6,891 nt of DNA from Bacteroidia bacterium. GTDB taxonomy: Bacteria > Bacteroidota > Bacteroidia > NS11-12g > UBA955. Of this stretch, positions 1-5,967 are shown piece after piece. Under the pieces are notes generated by a model. It was not told the DNA's origin and did no database searches. It saw only the letters and a list, made by a program, of their open reading frames with translations. Position numbers and translations under genes: made by a program. The DNA lies in the NCBI GenBank assembly GCA_014376345.1, contig JACMRS010000004.1:1-6891 (forward strand), written 5' to 3'. Each line of letters starts with the position of its first letter. Position 1 is the stretch's first letter.

Positions 1-27
1 AATTAAAGATTAAAAATTAAAGATTAA
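1..27. repeat. Short AT-rich tandem direct repeat at the left edge
   Basis: The 13-mer AATTAAAGATTAA occurs at 1-13 and again exactly at 15-27, giving a 14-bp period. The second copy runs over the stop codon of the lipoprotein gene (TAA, complement of 24-26). The array is cut by the window edge, so the true copy number is unknown. It may be simple slippage sequence downstream of the gene. No hairpin is formed, so it is not called a terminator. Confidence 0.6.
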
Positions 28-1442
28 TGCTGGTTGCCGTTTCCGCTTGTTGGGAAAGCACCCAAATCAATACTTGGTGGCGTTACTGTCGCTTTCAAAA
101 AGCTATTGGTAACAGCAGCTGTTGCATTAATTGGTGAAAAGTTTGTGTAACCGGCACCAATTGCAGGAGAACCTGAACTTAAGTGGAAATTATAATTTCC
201 TATAAAGTTAAATAAACTAACAACTCCTGAAACCGGTAATGGATAATTAGTAAATTTAGGATTGTTCTGACCAACTAAAGTTGGTGCATTGTAAATCTGA
301 CCTAAAGTATATGAATTTGGAAATCCAGGATAAAAATTAACCGGATTTGGAATGTCATGTGAATTAGGACGAGTAATGTGAGTTGGAGGGTAAAAACTGT
401 TTACAATACGTACCGAATCTCCATAACTTAAATTGTAACCATAACGGCAATTTGCAGTATCAGCTAATGGATTTTCAAGAATTCTCAATCCTGTTTTGCA
501 ATTCACAAAAATATTGTTGTATGCATAACCTCTTGCTCCCTGCTCATAATTCACGTTAGCTCCACGGTCAGGATCTACACTTCTGTATCCACCTGAAATA
601 TACGTGTTGTTATACATATTTATCTGAGTTTGTACAGTTCCGTAAGTTCCTTTATTAGAAGCCTTGGTTCCGCCTTTAGCAGTTCCTACAATAAGATTGT
701 AAGCCATATCACCAATAGTAGAATTTTTAACATTGAAACAATCGCCGTCATTGTATGCGATTTTTTCTATATTATTTCTCATAATGTGAACCTTACCACC
801 ATTCGCTCTGATAACATCCGTAGTAGTACCATATACCCAGTTGTCTTCAAATATTAAAAATCCATCAGGATTCTGAAAAAATATTAAAAACAAATCTTTT
901 CCTGAAGTGTAACCATCCGGAGGATTAGAAGCACTTGCTGTACCACCACCAAAATCAAGATGCGTAAATTTAATGTCTACTAAAGTTGTAGTTTTTTCAC
1001 ACTGAATACCACCCCATAATTTACCTGTAGGCTTTAATCCCGGATCAGAATTAGGATCCTGAAGTGAATTAATTTTATAGTTTGAAGGATTTTTGTAAGC
1101 ATCAACTCCTGTAATCCAATTTGGATTGTCTTTGGTTCCTAATGATACAAAAGAACCTTTTACAATTAACTGCGCTTTAGGATTTAATGACAACAACTTA
1201 ACACCACTTTGCATTACAAGTGTATCACCTGCATTGATAACTACCTGGTCATAAAAATAATACGTTTTACCGGATTCCATTGTGCCTTTAACACTGCCCT
1301 TCAGTGTATCACTTGCAATGGTCTGGCCTGCTTGAAACTGAGGACTTGAAATCTCAGCTGTTTTTTCATTGTCTTTTTTACAAGAAGCAATAAACATGGC
1401 TACTCCAATTGAAGCCACCATTAAAATTTGAACTTTTTTCAT
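24..1442 (-). CDS. Surface-exposed lipoprotein with right-handed parallel beta-helix fold
   Basis: This 472-residue protein has a lipoprotein signal: basic MKK, a hydrophobic stretch, and lipobox FIAS-C with the lipidated Cys at 21. The following K-K-D-N-E resembles the Lys plus acidic export signal that sends Bacteroidota lipoproteins to the cell surface. Residues about 60-110 look like short beta-helix strands. From about 195 to 340 there is an asparagine ladder (N201, N224, N249, N279, N310, N337) spaced 23-31 residues apart, typical of parallel beta-helix coils. A conserved-looking block DPDRGANVNYEQGARG lies at 290-305. The end (SGSPAIGAG 423-431, IDLGAFP 458-464) matches the C-terminal cap common in secreted beta-helix proteins. 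No polysaccharide-lyase catalytic motif was recognised, so a binding role is as likely as an enzymatic one. It starts 24 bp after the receptor stop codon and is almost certainly cotranscribed with it. By position it takes the place of SusD, but its fold is different. Ligand unknown. Confidence 0.85.
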   Translation of the reverse strand: MKKVQILMVASIGVAMFIASCKKDNEKTAEISSPQFQAGQTIASDTLKGSVKGTMESGKTYYFYDQVVINAGDTLVMQSGVKLLSLNPKAQLIVKGSFVSLGTKDNPNWITGVDAYKNPSNYKINSLQDPNSDPGLKPTGKLWGGIQCEKTTTLVDIKFTHLDFGGGTASASNPPDGYTSGKDLFLIFFQNPDGFLIFEDNWVYGTTTDVIRANGGKVHIMRNNIEKIAYNDGDCFNVKNSTIGDMAYNLIVGTAKGGTKASNKGTYGTVQTQINMYNNTYISGGYRSVDPDRGANVNYEQGARGYAYNNIFVNCKTGLRILENPLADTANCRYGYNLSYGDSVRIVNSFYPPTHITRPNSHDIPNPVNFYPGFPNSYTLGQIYNAPTLVGQNNPKFTNYPLPVSGVVSLFNFIGNYNFHLSSGSPAIGAGYTNFSPINATAAVTNSFLKATVTPPSIDLGAFPTSGNGNQH

Positions 1443-1466
1443 TTGTTTATTTATATTTATATTGTT

Positions 1467-4265
1467 TTAAATTTTAAATCTTAATCCTACGGTATAATTC
1501 TGACCGTAATAATCTTTCTGAACAGTAATTTTAGTATCACTATTCTGATCAGTTAAAGCAAACTTTCCTGTTTTGTAAATATTGGGTTGAAGAATTTCTA
1601 CTATTACAGGTGTGTTCAATAAATTACTGACTTTACAATAAAAAGTAAAATACTTGTTTACTTTCTTCTCAATCGAAAAATCCATTATCGTCATAGCTCT
1701 TTGCCAGTAATCCAGATCTTTATAAGGTGATAAATAAGTTATTTTTTTGCCTGTATAAACACCTGCAATCTGCATTTCTAATCCTAAGTCTGAATTTTTA
1801 TACAAAAAAGAAAGATTGGCAATATGCGGCGACTGGCCCTGCAATGGTCTTACCTGACTGGTTTGTTCTGCGATAAAAGATTCGTTGTAAAATAATTTTG
1901 AAGTTTTAATGCGTGAATAGGTGTAAGTGTAATTTCCTGAAATACCATATTTGCCAAAATATTTAATGAAAGACAATTCTAATCCCAAATTAGTTGCCGT
2001 TCCAAAATTAAAGGGCATTAAAGTAGCACTGGATGTACCGGTAAAAGAAACACCGGTTTCAATAGGATTGTAAATTGTTTTATAAAATCCACCTAGTAAT
2101 AATTGATCCTGACCTTTTGCAAAATATTCATACCTGATATCGTAATTGTCTGAAGTTGTATGCTTCAATTTAGGATTGCCACTAAGACTGAAATTATCAT
2201 CATTCACTTTAAAAGGAACATATTCAAAAAAGCCAGGTCTGTTAATTGCGTTGAAATAAGAGAATCTCAAATTTTCTTTTTTACTTAATTTATATTTAAC
2301 CTGAAGACTTGGTAAAAAATCAGAATATGGAATATATCCTTTCACACCATATACAAGCTTCGGATCCTGAACAGTGGTCCATGTCTGTGTAGTATTTTCA
2401 ACTCTGACTCCACCTAAAATTTCCATATTTTTTCTGAGTTCAATTTTAAACTGTAGATAGTAAGCTGTTATCAATTCAGTTGCTTTGTATGTCAACGGAT
2501 TTACCTCATTTCCCTGAGCTGCTGAAGTTCCATTAAACTGAAATTTATCTGCTGTTAAATGACCGTCATATATTTCCGGCTGACCGGTTGAGGATGTTTT
2601 CGGAATCAGGTCCCATTCGTTATAATGATTATCTCTCACTTTACTTCTATACAACCCACCGGTAGAAATTGTTATTTCCTGCCTTAAAACTTTTAGTTTG
2701 TAATTAAAATTTAAATACGCAGCTAAATCTTTGTCAGAATTTCTTGTCCATATTCTGTAAAAAGGAATATTTAAAACCGGTGGAGTAGAAGTATGTTTTC
2801 CATCAATATCATAGCCTACTACTTCCACTGTCTGATACTCTGACCAATCCGGTGTAGTACTTTTTGCAATTGAATACACCCCTGACCAATCCATTTTCAA
2901 ATGCCTGATTAATTTATGAGTTCCTTGTAAGGTGGCATTAATTATATTTTGATCCTGCATTCTTGAACGGTAAAGTGTGTATGTGTTGCCTGTACCTGAT
3001 CCTGATCTGCCAATAGATAAACTGGTATCAATTGTATGACGGTATTGGGTTTCATTCAGTTTCATATCCATCAAAAACAAGCTTATGCTATGTTTCTTAT
3101 TAAACTGATAATCAATTTTTGTTTGCAATCCCAGGCGACTTTGTTGCACATTATACTCCCTTATGAAAATATCATTAAATGAAGGAATATTGCCGGGCTG
3201 AGGTTGATTTTCCGGTTGAAACCATATAGAGTTAGAACCCCTGTGAAGATTTTGATAACTTCCTGCAAAAATAACACCCAGTTTTTTATTCTTTAAAAAG
3301 CGGTTTCCAATTGAAAATCCAAGTATTCCATTTAATGCAAGTGACTTTGTTTTGTAATCGAAATTTTTATAAGTAAAATCATTTGGAGTAGCAATATATC
3401 CCGGTCCGTTTATATCTGAAGGTGAATTATAATTTACAACACTCCTGTCAAAATTAGTATAGCCTCTATTGGATAATAACTGACTAAATCCACTGCCAAT
3501 ATTTGCTGTGATTGTTAATTTATCAGGCGCATTTTTCATTATCAGATTCATTGCACCACCAATTGCATCGCCTTCCATGCTTGGTGTTAAAGATTTAATC
3601 ACTTCCAGTCGCTCTAATAAATCTGCAGGAAACATATCCATTGGCACGTAACGGTATTTATTATCAGGACTTGGAATTTTAATGCCGTTAATAAGCGTGT
3701 AATTATACCTCTGATCCATTCCTCTGATGATGGCATATCTTGCATCGCCGGTACTTGTTCTTTCTAAAGAAACACCTGATACCCTTTGCAAAACTCCGGC
3801 TGTTGTAATATCCGGTAACAACTGAATGGTTTTGGCAGACATTATATTAACGATGCTGCCTGCATGTTTTTCAGCCTTTCTCGCACTTTCATCAGACTCC
3901 TTATCAATATGCGCTCTAAAATTGACGCCTTCAATTTGATTGACAATATTTGGCATTAAAAAAAAATCTGCTTTATAGGTGGTATCCAGATTTGAAATCT
4001 GAATTGAATATTCCTTCATAGAATATTCTGAACTTCCTGCTTTTAATATATAGTTGCCTGCAGGTATATTTTTAATAGAATAAGAACCATCAAATCCTGA
4101 AATTGTTTTAAATTTTGTACCAACAATTGAAATTTTAATTTCTACTAAAGGTTCATTTGAAATAGAGTCACTTACAACACCTTTAATAGTTGCACCCTGT
4201 AATGAGCCTGATGCAAATACAATTAATAATACTATTACTTTTAAGATTCTATTTAAAAGATTCAT
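1467..4265 (-). CDS. TonB-dependent outer-membrane receptor with N-terminal CarboxypepD_reg-like domain
   Basis: This 932-residue protein imports an unidentified ligand across the outer membrane using TonB-ExbBD energy. Residues 1-24 are a signal peptide (MNLLNRILK, then VIVLLIVFASG). Residues 26-105 form a carboxypeptidase-regulatory-like beta-sandwich (IKGVVSD, GFDGSYSIKNIPAGNY). The plug spans about 130-248: NIMSAKTIQLLPD, then GVLQRVSGVSLER, IIRGMDQRYNYTLINGIKIP, LERLEVIKSLTPSMEGDAIGGAMNL. This order is the plug pattern of the TIGR01782-like receptors rather than classical SusC. The rest is a barrel of alternating strands ending in the short C-terminal strand NYTVGLRFKI. A standard EVVVTA-type TonB box is not evident; IEGVNFRAHI occupies that place. 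The frame stays open upstream to 4454, but those 63 residues are Cys-rich and would bury the signal peptide, so the ATG at 4263-4265 is chosen. AAGG sits directly before it and is too close to be a good ribosome-binding site. It is followed by the lipoprotein gene and is divergent from the secreted propeller gene. Confidence 0.93.
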   Translation of the reverse strand: MNLLNRILKVIVLLIVFASGSLQGATIKGVVSDSISNEPLVEIKISIVGTKFKTISGFDGSYSIKNIPAGNYILKAGSSEYSMKEYSIQISNLDTTYKADFFLMPNIVNQIEGVNFRAHIDKESDESARKAEKHAGSIVNIMSAKTIQLLPDITTAGVLQRVSGVSLERTSTGDARYAIIRGMDQRYNYTLINGIKIPSPDNKYRYVPMDMFPADLLERLEVIKSLTPSMEGDAIGGAMNLIMKNAPDKLTITANIGSGFSQLLSNRGYTNFDRSVVNYNSPSDINGPGYIATPNDFTYKNFDYKTKSLALNGILGFSIGNRFLKNKKLGVIFAGSYQNLHRGSNSIWFQPENQPQPGNIPSFNDIFIREYNVQQSRLGLQTKIDYQFNKKHSISLFLMDMKLNETQYRHTIDTSLSIGRSGSGTGNTYTLYRSRMQDQNIINATLQGTHKLIRHLKMDWSGVYSIAKSTTPDWSEYQTVEVVGYDIDGKHTSTPPVLNIPFYRIWTRNSDKDLAAYLNFNYKLKVLRQEITISTGGLYRSKVRDNHYNEWDLIPKTSSTGQPEIYDGHLTADKFQFNGTSAAQGNEVNPLTYKATELITAYYLQFKIELRKNMEILGGVRVENTTQTWTTVQDPKLVYGVKGYIPYSDFLPSLQVKYKLSKKENLRFSYFNAINRPGFFEYVPFKVNDDNFSLSGNPKLKHTTSDNYDIRYEYFAKGQDQLLLGGFYKTIYNPIETGVSFTGTSSATLMPFNFGTATNLGLELSFIKYFGKYGISGNYTYTYSRIKTSKLFYNESFIAEQTSQVRPLQGQSPHIANLSFLYKNSDLGLEMQIAGVYTGKKITYLSPYKDLDYWQRAMTIMDFSIEKKVNKYFTFYCKVSNLLNTPVIVEILQPNIYKTGKFALTDQNSDTKITVQKDYYGQNYTVGLRFKI

Positions 4266-4364
4266 CCTTGAAAATATCTGCGAAATTAAAGGCAATATAT
4301 TTATCAAATCAGGTTGACAACAATCATGATAAAAACTTAATAATAAAGAACAATACAGACAATT

Positions 4365-4388
4365 TGTTAATATTGAATTAGTATTAAA
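4365..4388. promoter_or_regulatory. Weaker copy of the 11-bp-period direct repeat (candidate operator, receptor side)
   Basis: TGTTAA at 4365-4370 opens two adjacent 11-mers, TTAATATTGAA (4367-4377) and TTAGTATTAAA (4378-4388), which agree at 9 of 11 positions. The first nine bases match the box at 4509. It lies about 100 bp upstream of the receptor start and could serve that promoter. Chance similarity in AT-rich DNA is a real alternative. Confidence 0.3.
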
Positions 4389-4508
4389 ATGATTAAAAAT
4401 TAAACAGACAACAGTGTCAGATACTTTAAACTTAATACCACAGCCAAATAACAAAATATCATTGAATCAAATAAAACATACCTAAGAAATAATATTTTTA
4501 AAAATGAT

Positions 4509-4532
4509 TGTTAATATAAACTTAAGAACATC
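4509..4532. promoter_or_regulatory. Candidate response-regulator box, copy A
   Basis: The 19-mer TGTTAATATAAACTTAAGA (4509-4527) matches copy B at 4574-4592 in 17 of 19 positions. It contains TTAA twice at an 11-bp interval (4511 and 4522), as expected for a site read by two tandem OmpR/PhoB-type DNA-binding domains on one face of the helix. CAATTTA follows five bases after the 19-mer and seven bases after copy B, so the similarity runs on with a small gap. Regulator not identified. Confidence 0.5.
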
Positions 4533-4573
4533 AATTTAATAGTTACAGATAATACAGTTGCAGAATCCATAAG

Positions 4574-4597
4574 TGTTAAAATAAACTTAACATAAAC
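4574..4597. promoter_or_regulatory. Candidate response-regulator box, copy B, upstream of the secreted propeller gene
   Basis: Two adjacent 11-mers, TTAAAATAAAC (4576-4586) and TTAACATAAAC (4587-4597), are identical at 10 of 11 positions, which is the geometry of a Pho box. The same bases also contain a perfect dyad, TGTTAA (4574-4579) and TTAACA (4587-4592) with a 7-bp spacer, so a dimeric repressor site is an alternative reading. The box ends 22 bp before the near-consensus -7 candidate at 4620, so it would overlap or replace the -33 element. That position suits a class II activator. Confidence 0.5.
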
Positions 4598-4619
4598 ACA
4601 ATTTATGCCTGATATACAC

Positions 4620-4627
4620 TAAATTTA
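4620..4627 (+). promoter_or_regulatory. Possible weak -7 promoter element for the secreted propeller gene
   Basis: TAAATTTA matches the Bacteroidota -7 consensus TAnnTTTG except for the last base. It lies 21 bp before the ATG at 4649 and 22 bp after the tandem-repeat box. No TTG is seen at the expected -33 position, which would fit an activator-dependent promoter. In DNA this AT-rich such a match is easily found by chance. Confidence 0.25.
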
Positions 4628-4648
4628 AATACCCTTCATTTGCAATTC

Positions 4649-5872
4649 ATGCAATACACATTTAAAATTTATAAAGTTACCTTTTGGCTTTTTATTATTA
4701 TAAGTAATATCAGTTTAGCAAATGCTCAAAAAGGATGTATTGATTCAGAAGCAACAAATTATAATTCACAGGCAAAATTTAATGATGGTTCCTGCATTTA
4801 TCCTGTTACACAAAAAAATCCGGCTTTAATTGCTAAGTTAAATGCGGTAATAACTGAATCTTCAGGTTTGGTTTTAACAGATAATATACTGTGGACCCAC
4901 AATGACAGCGGCAATCCTTCTTCAATTTACAATATTGACACTGTAGACGGGCATACCATTCAAACAGTTATAATAGATAATTATCCAAACAATGATTGGG
5001 AAGATATAACTGCAGACAGTAACTATATTTACATTGGAGATCATGGAAATAATAATGGCACGCGAACCAATTTAAAAATATTGAAGATACCAAAATCAGC
5101 TATTTCAAATTCACAAACAGTGCATGTAAATGCAGAAGCCATTTCATTTTCTTATTCAGATCAGACAAGCTTTGTTTCTTCAAGCAACCATAATTTTGAT
5201 TGTGAAGCCTTAATATCAATTAAAGACTCTCTTTATATCTTTACTAAAGATCACGGCGACCTGAAAACCAAAGTGTATAAAGTTTCTAAAAATCCAGGGC
5301 AATATACTTTAACTGCTTATACCGCTTTTAATGTCAATGGTTTAATTACAAGCGCCGATTATCAGCCTGATACCAAAGAATTAATTCTGATAGGTTATAA
5401 GAATGGCCACACTTATCCATTTCTATGGTACTTTAATGATTTCAAAAACGATTCTTTCTTTAGCGGCAACAAAAGAAGAATTGAAATTGGAAACTCCAGC
5501 GATTGGCAAACAGAAGGTATTGCATGGAGTGGCACTGACCGTATTTTAATTTCATGCGAAACCTCAGGTGCTAATCCAGCTTCAATTTATAACAGCAATA
5601 AATCATTCAATCAATTGTCTGTTAAAAATATTTTTAAGCAAAATGACATAAATATTTATCCCAATCCGGCTAATCAAAACATCGAAATTGAAAATTTAGC
5701 ACAAGAGTGGAATTATAGTATCTGCAATTTAAATGGCGTTATTATGATAACAGGAACTATCAATCCTGATAGCCGGGTTATTGATATTAAGAATTTTGAT
5801 TCAGGAATTTATTTGATAACTTTAAGTACAAACACAGGAGAAAGCCAGACAATAAAGTTTGAGAAAATCTAA
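4649..5872 (+). CDS. Secreted beta-propeller-like protein with C-terminal T9SS sorting domain
   Basis: This 407-residue protein is exported by Sec and then probably secreted or anchored on the surface by T9SS. The signal peptide is about 1-27 (WLFIIISNISLANAQ). Residues 29-51 are one copy of the Bacteroidota extracellular GC-D-A-NYN-DGSC-YP repeat, with C30 and C49 likely paired. Residues 70-315 show five repeats, each an acidic or Ser-Gly turn, a hydrophobic strand, then a D-G loop: ESSGL/HNDSG (70-88), DWEDI/IGDHGN (116-134), DCEAL/TKDHG (184-203), TSADY/LIGYKNG (234-252), QTEGIAW/ISCETSG (287-307). This suggests a propeller of five or six blades with acidic central loops, recalling phytase-like and esterase-like propellers. 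The enzyme activity is not shown by sequence. The T9SS type A sorting domain is at about 333-407 (INIYPNP, then SGIYLITL, ending KFEKI). A TTG in frame at 4640 would add three residues; the ATG at 4649 is preferred and gives a normal signal peptide. It is divergent from the receptor operon across the repeated boxes. Confidence 0.88.
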   Translation: MQYTFKIYKVTFWLFIIISNISLANAQKGCIDSEATNYNSQAKFNDGSCIYPVTQKNPALIAKLNAVITESSGLVLTDNILWTHNDSGNPSSIYNIDTVDGHTIQTVIIDNYPNNDWEDITADSNYIYIGDHGNNNGTRTNLKILKIPKSAISNSQTVHVNAEAISFSYSDQTSFVSSSNHNFDCEALISIKDSLYIFTKDHGDLKTKVYKVSKNPGQYTLTAYTAFNVNGLITSADYQPDTKELILIGYKNGHTYPFLWYFNDFKNDSFFSGNKRRIEIGNSSDWQTEGIAWSGTDRILISCETSGANPASIYNSNKSFNQLSVKNIFKQNDINIYPNPANQNIEIENLAQEWNYSICNLNGVIMITGTINPDSRVIDIKNFDSGIYLITLSTNTGESQTIKFEKI

Positions 5873-5967
5873 TTCACTATAATACTGTTTCAAAATAACA
5901 TTTTTGCAAATTATTAAAAGTTTCAAACTATTAATATTGTGTGTAATTATCTAAAACAACTTTAAAC

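Larger units (their letters stand above)
4266..4648. other. Divergent intergenic region between the receptor operon and the secreted propeller gene
   Basis: This 383-bp, very AT-rich stretch contains no convincing gene. The open frame on the minus strand from 4454 to 4266 is only an upstream extension of the receptor frame. The region must hold the promoters of both divergent units. A perfect Bacteroidota -7 element (TAnnTTTG) was not found for either direction. The nearest on the plus strand is TAAATTTA at 4620-4627. The 8-mer AAACTTAA occurs four times here (4333, 4428, 4518, 4583), all in plus orientation, and was not noticed in the coding parts of the window. The repeated boxes are listed separately. 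Confidence 0.8.

Noticed and set aside
630..857. 75-residue plus-strand open frame inside the lipoprotein gene
   Set aside because: It is antisense to a well-supported gene, has no recognisable domain, and reads as a shadow frame.
24..1442. Beta-helix lipoprotein as a pectate lyase or other polysaccharide lyase
   Set aside because: The fold type fits but no catalytic or calcium-site motif was recognised, and no carbohydrate-active genes lie nearby.
4190..4381. 63-residue plus-strand open frame over the receptor start and intergenic region
   Set aside because: It is antisense to the receptor signal-peptide region, of low complexity, and has no family resemblance.
4266..4454. 63-residue N-terminal extension of the receptor reading frame
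   Set aside because: It is Cys-rich, has no signal peptide character, and would place the clear signal peptide beginning MNLLNRILK in the interior. It overlaps the AT-rich regulatory region.
4635..4642. TTCATTTG as a -7 element for the propeller gene
   Set aside because: It differs from TAnnTTTG in one base but ends only six bases before the ATG, which leaves no usual leader.
4640..4648. TTG start for the secreted propeller gene
   Set aside because: An ATG lies three codons downstream and gives a normal signal peptide. TTG starts are rare and nothing upstream favours this one.
5887..5927. Direct repeat GTTTCAAA at 5887-5894 and 5920-5927
   Set aside because: It is an eight-base AT-rich repeat in a convergent region, with no dyad and no promoter to regulate. 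Probably chance.
5912..5936. Hairpin TATTAA with 13-base loop and TTAATA as a terminator between the convergent genes
   Set aside because: The stem is six A-T pairs with a long loop and no flanking T-run that fits either strand. No convincing terminator was found in 5873-5967.
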